Shown here one piece after another: positions 27,524 to 35,749 of a DNA stretch of 64,000 nt. Every line of letters begins with the position of its first letter. Position 1 is the stretch's first letter. Position numbers and translations under genes: made by a program. Location: the NCBI GenBank assembly GCA_964352735.1, contig CAYGTC010000001.1, positions 149,548-213,547 of the forward strand, given 5' to 3'. Source of the stretch: NORP309 sp964352735. GTDB taxonomy: Bacteria > Pseudomonadota > Gammaproteobacteria > Xanthomonadales > Marinicellaceae. The notes beneath the pieces are model-generated. The model saw only the letters and a list, made by a program, of their open reading frames with translations, did not search any database and was not told the DNA's origin.

Positions 27524-29011
27524 ATGCGTATATCTCATTCTATAACATTATTTTGGGGCTTGCTTTCATCATCAATGATTGCAGCCGAGCATGCTAAAAT
27601 TTCAGCTCAACTGCAAAAAGAACTGTCTGACAATGATTTTGTTGAACTTTATGTCCTGTTAAAAAACACCCATAAAGTTCAACAACACAATGATGGTGAC
27701 AGAATTCATCGATTGAAAAAAGCAGTAGAACAACTCAAGACCAATAGCCGTATCAGTCAAGCTAAAATCCATAATGACTTAAGCAGTAAAACAAATCAAT
27801 ACCGTTATTTTTGGGTTAATAACTCATTATGGGCAAAGATGAACAGCACAATGGCTCGAGAATTTTTACAATCAGATCATATAGATCATGCTTACAGCAA
27901 TAAAAAGCACAACTTACAGTTAATCAAAGATAATCAAACCACTTCAGAAGTTAAAGCCATCAGGGCAATAGAATGGAATATCAATATGATCAACGCCCCA
28001 ATGGTTTGGGAGCAAGGTTTCAGAGGCCAAAATGTCATTATCGCTGGCCAAGATACAGGTTATGCTTGGCAACATGAATCTCTAAGAGCAGCCTATGCAG
28101 GTTGGAATGGGACCTCAGTTGATCACAATTATAACTGGCACGATGCCATAAGTAGTCCAATAGTGAGTTGTTTAGATGCTCAAAATAACCCACAGAGTTG
28201 TGATGATCACGGACACGGTACTCACACCATGGGAACCATGGTGGGAGACGATGGAAAAGGCAATCAAATTGGCGTTGCTCCAGACGCAAGATGGATAGGC
28301 TGTAGAAACATGGACAGGGGAGCAGGTACTCCTGCAACATATACCGATTGTTTTCAATTCTTTTTAGAGCCAACTGATATCACTGGGAACAATCCTGATA
28401 TCAATAAAGCCCCACACATCATAAACAACTCTTGGGGCTGTACTGTATCTGAAGGATGTATAGAACCAGATGCACTAGAATCAGTAGTCAATAATGTAGT
28501 CGATGCAGGAATCTTAGTTGTTACAGCTGCCGGCAATGATGGCCCTGGTTGTAATACCGTTACGACTCCAACAGCCATATACAATAAAGCGCTCACTATT
28601 GGTTCTACTACATCAAGTGATACAATATCAGGCTTCAGTTCACAAGGAGCAGTGACCGTAGATGGAAGCAATCGAATCAAACCTGATCTTGTTGCTCCAG
28701 GCAGTGGTATCCGATCGGCAAATCGTAATGGTGGATATTTTCAAAACAGCGGCACCAGTATGGCTGCACCACATGTTGCAGGCGTTGCTGCTTTAATGAT
28801 ATCAGCCAATCCTGCCATGGCTGGACGACCTAAAATATTGAAACAAGTTATTCTAGAAACAAGCCAAGCAAAAACCACATCTCAAACTTGTAGTGGTGTT
28901 TTAGGATCACAAAGACCCAATAACACCTATGGCTGGGGTCGAATAGATGCTCATGCAGCTGTGGAAAGAATAAAGGACACCATTTACCTCGATCATTTTG
29001 AAGACTATTAA
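27524..29011 (+). CDS. Secreted subtilisin-like serine peptidase (S8)
   Basis: 495 residues: signal peptide (SITLFWGLLSSSMIAAE), an N-terminal propeptide-like region to about residue 135, then the subtilase domain. The triad is Asp in VIIAGQDTGYAW, His in DDHGHGTHTMGTMVG and Ser in GTSMAAPHVAGVAAL; the oxyanion Asn is in VTAAGNDGP. Several Cys in the catalytic domain suggest disulfides and extracellular action. The chain ends DTIYLDHFEDY, which resembles the tails of the two other large secreted proteins in the window and may be a shared sorting tail. Confidence 0.95.
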   Translation: MRISHSITLFWGLLSSSMIAAEHAKISAQLQKELSDNDFVELYVLLKNTHKVQQHNDGDRIHRLKKAVEQLKTNSRISQAKIHNDLSSKTNQYRYFWVNNSLWAKMNSTMAREFLQSDHIDHAYSNKKHNLQLIKDNQTTSEVKAIRAIEWNINMINAPMVWEQGFRGQNVIIAGQDTGYAWQHESLRAAYAGWNGTSVDHNYNWHDAISSPIVSCLDAQNNPQSCDDHGHGTHTMGTMVGDDGKGNQIGVAPDARWIGCRNMDRGAGTPATYTDCFQFFLEPTDITGNNPDINKAPHIINNSWGCTVSEGCIEPDALESVVNNVVDAGILVVTAAGNDGPGCNTVTTPTAIYNKALTIGSTTSSDTISGFSSQGAVTVDGSNRIKPDLVAPGSGIRSANRNGGYFQNSGTSMAAPHVAGVAALMISANPAMAGRPKILKQVILETSQAKTTSQTCSGVLGSQRPNNTYGWGRIDAHAAVERIKDTIYLDHFEDY

Positions 29012-29118
29012 CCCAAAATATGATCAATGAATCTATATTGAATAAATAAATAAATTACTATAATTTTTATAGTTTCAAACAACTATAAAAAAACTAACCA
29101 AAAACAAGGATTAACACC

Positions 29119-29565
29119 ATGAAATGCCCAGTAGATCATAATAAATTATCAGAAAAAGAATACGAAAGAACCATTATGGTAGACCAATGTAACTCTTGCC
29201 AAGGTATGTGGATGGACCAATGGGAACTCAAAGCCATACAAGCCAACAAGGGTAAATACTATCAAGAAGAACTCAAAGAATTGCCCAACCTCATTCAACA
29301 ATCTTATTTACAAGCCTTAGAAAAACAACGACCTTCGATAGAATGTCCCAAATGTAACGAAAATGGTAAGCATGTCACCATGGAAAGAAGAGAACACGGT
29401 TATTGCTCACAGATTATGATCGATGTTTGTCACGATTGCCAAGGTATTTGGCTCGATAAAGGTGAAATCGAAGCATTAGAAATTTTCTTTGAAAGAAGCC
29501 ATATTGATGACCAAGACATCAAAACTGGTTTTTTTCACAGTTTATGGTTCATGTTGAACAAATAA
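29119..29565 (+). CDS. Double zinc-ribbon (zf-TFIIB) protein
   Basis: 148 residues with two copies of the zf-TFIIB domain: MKCPVDHNKL with QCNSCQGMWMDQWEL, and IECPKCNENG with DVCHDCQGIWLDKGEI. Each supplies CxxC/H-type plus CxxC ligands for one zinc. Function is unknown; proteins of this family are often next to small membrane genes. Directly followed (zero intergenic bases) by a PepSY-associated membrane gene, so they form one operon. Confidence 0.88.
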   Translation: MKCPVDHNKLSEKEYERTIMVDQCNSCQGMWMDQWELKAIQANKGKYYQEELKELPNLIQQSYLQALEKQRPSIECPKCNENGKHVTMERREHGYCSQIMIDVCHDCQGIWLDKGEIEALEIFFERSHIDDQDIKTGFFHSLWFMLNK

Positions 29566-30282
29566 ATGAACAACAAATTGCTGATCAGAAAAGCCCATCG
29601 CTATATTGGGCTTTTGGTGGCTATTCAACTTTTCGCTTGGTCACTTGGGGGAATATGGTTCACTTGGAATGACTTAGATAAGATCCACGGCGATCATTTA
29701 AAAAAAACGCAAGCGACCGTCATACACCAAAATACAGTTTCTGTGCAAGATTCAATCAATGCCATTAAGGATTTCAAAACATTAAAATCATTGAATCTTA
29801 TTGAGTTTTTTAACCATCCAGCCTATAACATACATTACTTTGATCAAGACAACATTCAAAAGTCAATCATCATTGACGCGACCAATGCCAGGCCTCTTAA
29901 CTCACTCACTAAAAATCAAGCCATAACAGTAGCCCAATCTCAGGCCAGTTTTAATGCCGAAGTCAATCATATAGAATTGTTAACACAAACCTCTAGTCAC
30001 CATGAATTCAGGGCGAAACCATTGCCAGCCTGGGCCGTCACCTTTGATCATCCAGGCCAACCAACTTTTTATATTTCTGCAAAAACTGCTGAATTAATAT
30101 CTGTCAGGCATAATGACTGGCGCATTTTTGACTTTTTATGGATGCTACATACCATGGACTACCAAGGACGAGATGATTTTGGTAACTGGCTGATCAAGAT
30201 CTTCTCAGTCATTGCTGTTTTGACTGCCATATCAGGCATTTTGCTTTTTATCATCAGCAGCACCAGACAAAAAAAGCGTTGA
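29566..30282 (+). CDS. PepSY-associated transmembrane protein
   Basis: 238 residues. The start KAHRYIGLLVAIQLFAWSLG GIWFTWN matches the PepSY-associated helix family, with the conserved His and Arg of RKAHRYIG. A periplasmic PepSY-like domain of about 150 residues follows, then a last helix (IFSVIAVLTAISGILLFII). Related proteins appear in iron-reductase contexts; here the partner is a zinc-ribbon protein, so metal handling is possible but not shown. Its stop codon lies in the first arm of the terminator. Confidence 0.82.
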   Translation: MNNKLLIRKAHRYIGLLVAIQLFAWSLGGIWFTWNDLDKIHGDHLKKTQATVIHQNTVSVQDSINAIKDFKTLKSLNLIEFFNHPAYNIHYFDQDNIQKSIIIDATNARPLNSLTKNQAITVAQSQASFNAEVNHIELLTQTSSHHEFRAKPLPAWAVTFDHPGQPTFYISAKTAELISVRHNDWRIFDFLWMLHTMDYQGRDDFGNWLIKIFSVIAVLTAISGILLFIISSTRQKKR

Positions 30283-30305
30283 AGTTTGACACAACAACGC
30301 TTTTT
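30271..30305 (+). terminator. Intrinsic terminator of the zf-TFIIB/PepSY operon
   Basis: AAAAAGCGTTG (30271-30281) pairs perfectly with CAACGCTTTTT (30295-30305). The stem overlaps the PepSY stop codon at 30280-30282. A-run and T-run on both sides make it usable from the minus strand as well. Confidence 0.88.
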
Positions 30306-30366
30306 CAGCTCAATTTAAATGAGAAAGATTCTTTGCCTGATTTCTAGCTCAGAGATCTCTTAAATG

Positions 30367-33300
30367 TTATTCAAAACTTCCAGCAAAAATAGGATCAATG
30401 GATAAACCAATATTAATCAGAATAGGATTAACATTATTGTCTGGAACATTCATTAATAAGCCTTGTGTCACATCACAAATCCCCAGTATTGCAGCAGATT
30501 CACAGAAAATATTATCATAGACTTCATTCATATATTCATTGCCCGTATCCGTTGAAATAAAATAATCTCCTGCAGACAATTCATAGGAAAAGCCGCCATT
30601 ACCTGATGTGGTAGTTGAACCGAGATGAAGACCACCATCATCCCAGAAATCAACAATAATATCAGCCAGCGCTTCTTCATCATTGTCTTTTTTAATATAA
30701 CCACTGACACCCTGTTTTAATAGGCCATTCAAGTTGATGTTTATCAAACCACTGTCAAGCGTCACAACAATCGGTTGTAATTCTTCATCAATACAAGAAG
30801 CAATCGAATCTATGTTTTCACAAGGCACACCTGGATAACCAATGTTATCATAGCTCAATCCAGCGCTACCAAGGATATAATACTCTCCAGGATTCCTCAA
30901 AATAAATATGTGTTCTGGACCACTGTTAGAGCCACTACCAATGACAAAATCACCTGATGAATCATAAACTTTAATCGTAGAGGGTATGGATTTTTGTGAA
31001 ACCTGATCTTTAAAATTAACGGATAAACGTGGTTTACTTTTCACATTAAAATCAACCGTTGTAAGGCCATCATTGTTAACCTCCACCAATAGGCCCTGCG
31101 ATAAGAGGCAGTCAATACCCAAACCATAAATACAGTTAATGCCATTGTACAATTGATCAAAAAACTCATAGGAGTACCCAGAATAACCTTCAAAATACAC
31201 ATAATACAATCCGGCAGGCAGTCTGGCGCTATAAATGCCATTGTTAACATTGCTGGACTGATAATTCAGCCCTTGACCCATTGGATAAAATCGCACACGG
31301 CCCTGTTCAACTGTAACACTGGGTATATCTGAGGCAATTTCCCCCTGGATCTTACCCAGTTGGCGTACCACAAATCCGTCAAAATGAATTTGTTCTCCGA
31401 AATTTACTGATAAAGTTTCTGACTTTTCAGCGCAAATGATTCCGCCTTCTTCACAAAAACCCGATGGATATGAAGAATAAACAATGGGGAACTGCTGAGT
31501 CCGAGCCACAAGCTTATAATCTCCACTTATCAAGTAGTTTTCAGGAATATTTCCAAAGTCATCAACACTGATACTTCTTGCATGGATCAATGAATCCCCA
31601 TCAAGTCGATACAACTCAATTTGTGCATCCACAACCTGTCCATCAGAGCCTAAAATACCCTCACCAGAGATACTGCCACGTTTCTTGACATTAACATCTT
31701 TGTCAGTCAAATGGTCACCTGATGTAATCTCAATGGTGGGCAATGTGATTTCTGAACAACTGAATTCACAAGCAATATTACCATAATAGGTCACGGCATA
31801 AGATTCATCATAAGGATAATTTTGTTCAACTTTGATGATGTATTGCCCTTCAGGAATACCACTGATTGTGTATTCTCCATTTACTGCTGTTTCTGCTCTA
31901 TAATTGGAATGACCATTGATATTTTCGAGTAAAGAAACTCTAAAATTTTCTAAAGGCTCGCCTTGTTCGTTTGTAACTCTACCCGATACTGAAGTCATCG
32001 CCTGTAAATCAAAATCAACAGTGAGAGACTGATTAATTTGTGGCTCAATTGATGTCGCCTGAGATAAATCGCAAAGATCATCGCTACAGTTGATGCCTGC
32101 ATACAATTGGCTTAAATGATTACTTGATGTCAGTTTAATTTTTTTGTTAGCCGCATCTTTTATATACAGACGATTGATGGAGTTGCCATAGATACTGCCT
32201 TGTAAATACAACGAGGAATCATCGTTATAAATAAAGTAATTATTGCGATTGACCGAAGAATTGATAGTTAAATAAAAATATTCATCAAGATCCATGCTGA
32301 GGTTTACTTGAGTACCATCCACCACACTCACCAGCGTACCTGAGCTGGCATCACAATTATCAAAACAATTGTTACCACCATAAACTTTTGAGACAAAATG
32401 ATAATCATATGAGCCCGTTGCCGTCTCATAATAAAAATAATAGCTACCTTGAGGAAGATACATTTCTCTACTGTAATGACTGTTGCCATAAAAGCTGCCG
32501 TCAGCATTGAAAATTCTGACCGTCCCATCATTTATGGGATTCATTGAGTTTGAAATAAAGTTGAATGTGACTTGACCGTATCGCGTTAAGTTAAAATCAA
32601 CGTGCCTTTCTTCATTCAAATTGATAACAAGTGGGGTATAACCCACATCAGAACATTGTTCATTGAAACATCTTATGTTGTCATGAGTTTCTGGATAATA
32701 ATTATCTTTATTAACATAAATCTGATAACTGCCTTGTGGTATGGCAAAAAAACGAAATTCACCGTTGTATTCTGCATATTGACCATAAGCAAAGTTGCTC
32801 AGTTCATCTCTTAGCACCACATATGCATGACTGATTGGCATACCATTGTCATCACTGATGACACCCGAGACTTTAGCAAGTTCATTCAACTGAAAATTCA
32901 AGCCTTCAATGCCTTGCCCATTCTCAATGGATACCGTTGATGCCAAATCAAAGTCACACACTGAGTTCTGACAAACAGTATTGGGATAAATGACCTTTTC
33001 ATAACCATACTTCTCTGCAACCACATAATATTCACCATTGCTCAATGCGCCTGTGATGTAAAGTCCATTGGCATCAGTTCCTGTTAAGCGTGAAATCAAT
33101 ACTTGATTGTTATTGTAAATGCCTATTTCAACATCATTAATGAATTGGCCATCAATATTTGTCACCACGCCTTCGATACTGGCACCTTTAGATAACAGAA
33201 CATCTACATCAGTGGTTTCATTGGCATAGTGCTCAACAATCGTCCCCATCGAAATGTCACAACTTTCCACTTCAGATGATTGGCAAGAATGGTCATGATG

Positions 33301-34467
33301 CATAGCAGCCAAGTACTCCTCAGACTCAGCCACAACATAATATTCATCGTTTCTCAGATGATTAACTTTCCATTGATTGTTACCATTTAAATAACCAGTG
33401 TAAACAAAATAACCTTGTTGATTATAAACATAAACTCGACTTACATTGATATCATTGAGCGTAGCTGCATCGAAAATTGAGCCACTCATACCTGCATACT
33501 CCTTCATAACAAAATCAATACCTTCGGTTACCGTATTTGTTGTCATTTGAATGGTTTGAGCTTGCGTAAAGTCACAAACCCTTTGGCATACATACCCATC
33601 GTAAAGTTGAGATTGATAACCACTTTTTTCGACCTGAACATAGTAACTGCCTTCTTGAGGAGCAGAAATTTTAAATAGACCATTGTTGTTAGTTAACACC
33701 GAAGATAGGTGCTGAGAGTCACTGTCGTACAATCTGATTCTGGCGAAAGACAATGGCACATTTCCAGTGTCATTATAGACACTGCCCATGACAGTTGGTT
33801 TGACGGATATCATCATATCAACATCATCAATGATTTCATCCATGCCCAATGTTAGTAAGGACAATTCATCTATAAAACAGCCACTGCCCAACCCACCAGG
33901 ACAATCTTGCTGAGGGTATATAGTAGTGATATAACTGGAATAATATGGCGCCAATGCCATCACTGCATAGTCGCCAGCCATCAAACCATTAAAAATATAA
34001 CGCCCTTGATCATCGGTAGTTACCGATGCAACAAAGAAACCTGTATGATCGTATAATTGTACGGGATTTCCAGGCAAGACCTCACCCGTTAAAAAATCCC
34101 TAACAATCCCGCGGATGACAGAAGTACTTGAACCTTTATTGAATGGTTGAAGATCAGAAACTGGGGTAGCAATGCTATCTGAGCCAATCAACTCTCCAAT
34201 GGCAAAAGATAATTCAATGATTGAGTTGATGGATGATTTGTTAAGGTTTGGGTCAGCTTTCATCTGAGATAACATGACATGATCTTCTCTCAGTTGATCA
34301 AAATATTCTTCAGCGATTTTTTCTCGGCCAAATCTTTCAATCAGCACGCGTGCTTCATTTACATGACTGTGAAATTCAGATAAAAGTATAGTATCAGTGT
34401 TTTTGGTCAAAGCGCTTGATTGTGCTGCACAGAAAACAGCCAAAACCACGGCAAGTAAAATTTTCAT
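30367..34467 (-). CDS. Giant secreted protein with carboxypeptidase-regulatory-like repeats
   Basis: 1366 residues: signal peptide (ILLAVVLAVFCAAQSSA), an alpha-helical N-terminal part to about 125, then about 12 repeats of about 100 residues. Each repeat has the CarboxypepD_reg-like beta-sandwich pattern (V.G.V....G.pl....V.lyd with YYVVAE or similar). Most carry a Cys pair near the C-terminal end of the unit, for example VCQRVCDFTQAQTI, NCSDDLCDLSQATSI and NTVCQNSVCDFDLASTV. The chain ends DPIFAGSFE, the shared tail. Likely a surface or extracellular adhesin-like protein with disulfide-stabilised modules; ligand unknown. Confidence 0.85.
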   Translation of the reverse strand: MKILLAVVLAVFCAAQSSALTKNTDTILLSEFHSHVNEARVLIERFGREKIAEEYFDQLREDHVMLSQMKADPNLNKSSINSIIELSFAIGELIGSDSIATPVSDLQPFNKGSSTSVIRGIVRDFLTGEVLPGNPVQLYDHTGFFVASVTTDDQGRYIFNGLMAGDYAVMALAPYYSSYITTIYPQQDCPGGLGSGCFIDELSLLTLGMDEIIDDVDMMISVKPTVMGSVYNDTGNVPLSFARIRLYDSDSQHLSSVLTNNNGLFKISAPQEGSYYVQVEKSGYQSQLYDGYVCQRVCDFTQAQTIQMTTNTVTEGIDFVMKEYAGMSGSIFDAATLNDINVSRVYVYNQQGYFVYTGYLNGNNQWKVNHLRNDEYYVVAESEEYLAAMHHDHSCQSSEVESCDISMGTIVEHYANETTDVDVLLSKGASIEGVVTNIDGQFINDVEIGIYNNNQVLISRLTGTDANGLYITGALSNGEYYVVAEKYGYEKVIYPNTVCQNSVCDFDLASTVSIENGQGIEGLNFQLNELAKVSGVISDDNGMPISHAYVVLRDELSNFAYGQYAEYNGEFRFFAIPQGSYQIYVNKDNYYPETHDNIRCFNEQCSDVGYTPLVINLNEERHVDFNLTRYGQVTFNFISNSMNPINDGTVRIFNADGSFYGNSHYSREMYLPQGSYYFYYETATGSYDYHFVSKVYGGNNCFDNCDASSGTLVSVVDGTQVNLSMDLDEYFYLTINSSVNRNNYFIYNDDSSLYLQGSIYGNSINRLYIKDAANKKIKLTSSNHLSQLYAGINCSDDLCDLSQATSIEPQINQSLTVDFDLQAMTSVSGRVTNEQGEPLENFRVSLLENINGHSNYRAETAVNGEYTISGIPEGQYIIKVEQNYPYDESYAVTYYGNIACEFSCSEITLPTIEITSGDHLTDKDVNVKKRGSISGEGILGSDGQVVDAQIELYRLDGDSLIHARSISVDDFGNIPENYLISGDYKLVARTQQFPIVYSSYPSGFCEEGGIICAEKSETLSVNFGEQIHFDGFVVRQLGKIQGEIASDIPSVTVEQGRVRFYPMGQGLNYQSSNVNNGIYSARLPAGLYYVYFEGYSGYSYEFFDQLYNGINCIYGLGIDCLLSQGLLVEVNNDGLTTVDFNVKSKPRLSVNFKDQVSQKSIPSTIKVYDSSGDFVIGSGSNSGPEHIFILRNPGEYYILGSAGLSYDNIGYPGVPCENIDSIASCIDEELQPIVVTLDSGLININLNGLLKQGVSGYIKKDNDEEALADIIVDFWDDGGLHLGSTTTSGNGGFSYELSAGDYFISTDTGNEYMNEVYDNIFCESAAILGICDVTQGLLMNVPDNNVNPILINIGLSIDPIFAGSFE

Positions 34468-34518
34468 AATGTCTCCATATCAATAATAGTCAATGGCATT
34501 ATAATATAAGAGCCCTTC

Positions 34519-34660
34519 GCTCGATTCATGTTTAAAGATAAAGAGTTGTAAAAATCGCCACTCATCGTTACAAAACTTGCCAATAGCCTGCTATTGGACT
34601 GCATTTAGCGCCTTGATTGGTATTTTTTTCATTCTTTTTCTCAATTATCCAGAATCGAGC
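34519..34660 (-). repeat. Family 2 structured repeat, single copy
   Basis: Bounded by GCTCGATTC (34519-34527) and its inverse GAATCGAGC (34652-34660). Inside is a perfect 8-bp hairpin, CCAATAGC-CT-GCTATTGG (34580-34597). Read on the minus strand it aligns with the 163-bp tandem repeat at 48.4-48.8 kb through AATCAAGGCG, AACGATGAGTGGCG and TTTATCTTTA. It lies between the large surface gene and ylqF. Confidence 0.65.
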
Positions 34661-34732
34661 AAAGATACAAGGTCTCTATAAATTGAAGGGTTAAAATACC
34701 GATCCGCACACTTTACACATGATCATGAAACT

Positions 34733-35656
34733 TTATGTATTGCGCTTGTTTTTCTTCCCGTTTTTCCTGGCTTCTTTTTTAGCTGTGCGTTTTTCTTCCA
34801 ATAACTGCGCTTCTTTAATTTCCTTTTCGATCTCATTCGGGTTTTCAATACATAAACCACCCAATGCACCAGAGCGAAAGTCATGAACCAAAATGCTGGA
34901 CACTTTATGCATGTCCAATACGTTTCTTGATTTAAGGCATCCTCTCTTGGCACCTATCAATTCAAGGGTTGTATATTCATCTTCACCAAGCTCATTAAGT
35001 TGGTACCTAATTTTTAAGGCCTCCGGGTGATTCACTTTTAAATACTCAACCAAATAAAAGGCAATATCCTCATGTGACATGGCTGTTTCTTTGATAGCAC
35101 CAGTAATAGCCAATCGCAAGGCCCAATTTTGATGCTGAATTCTTGGCCATAACATACCTGGTGTATCAAAAAAAACAATATCGTCGGTAATTTTAATGCG
35201 TTGTTGGCCTTTTGTCACGGCTGGTTCATTGCCTGTTTTAGCCACTATCCTATTGGCCAAAATATTTATAATGGTTGATTTTCCAACATTAGGAATACCC
35301 ATGATCATGGCAGTAATGAATTGATGATCGCCTTTATTGGGTATCATTTTTCGGCACAAATCCAATATTTTTTTTATGCTGTCAGGCTCTTTGGTTGTCA
35401 AAGCCAAAGTTTTGATATTTGCATTTCTTTCAAGATAAGCTTGCCATTGACTGACCATTTTTTCATCGGCCAAATCAGATTTATTTAAAACTTTTATCGA
35501 AGGTTTTTGCTCTGCAAACTCACGCAACAATGGATTTTGACTGCTGTGTGGTATTCTGGCATCAAGAATCTCTATCACTATATCAACATCTGGCAAACGC
35601 TTTTTGATTTCTTTACCAGCTTTGTGCATATGCCCAGGAAACCACTGAATGATCAT
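34733..35656 (-). CDS. ylqF: Ribosome biogenesis GTPase YlqF/RbgA
   Basis: 307 residues. Circularly permuted GTPase order is clear: G4 VLNKSDLAD first, then G1 GIPNVGKSTIINILA, and G3 FFDTPGMLWPR. The C-terminal ANTAR-like helical region and a Lys-rich tail (KKEARKNGKKNKRNT) match RNA/ribosome binding. RbgA works on late 50S assembly; YlqF-like proteins are widely distributed. The start MIIQWFPGHMHKAGKEIKKR is the family start. Confidence 0.93.
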   Translation of the reverse strand: MIIQWFPGHMHKAGKEIKKRLPDVDIVIEILDARIPHSSQNPLLREFAEQKPSIKVLNKSDLADEKMVSQWQAYLERNANIKTLALTTKEPDSIKKILDLCRKMIPNKGDHQFITAMIMGIPNVGKSTIINILANRIVAKTGNEPAVTKGQQRIKITDDIVFFDTPGMLWPRIQHQNWALRLAITGAIKETAMSHEDIAFYLVEYLKVNHPEALKIRYQLNELGEDEYTTLELIGAKRGCLKSRNVLDMHKVSSILVHDFRSGALGGLCIENPNEIEKEIKEAQLLEEKRTAKKEARKNGKKNKRNT

Positions 35657-35749
35657 AGAAAATTCTCTATTGGATAAAGGTAGGCAACATTTTAGGTGAC
35701 ATTTATCAATTAATCAATCGCAGCACATTTGAAGTGTACTATTCAGTCA

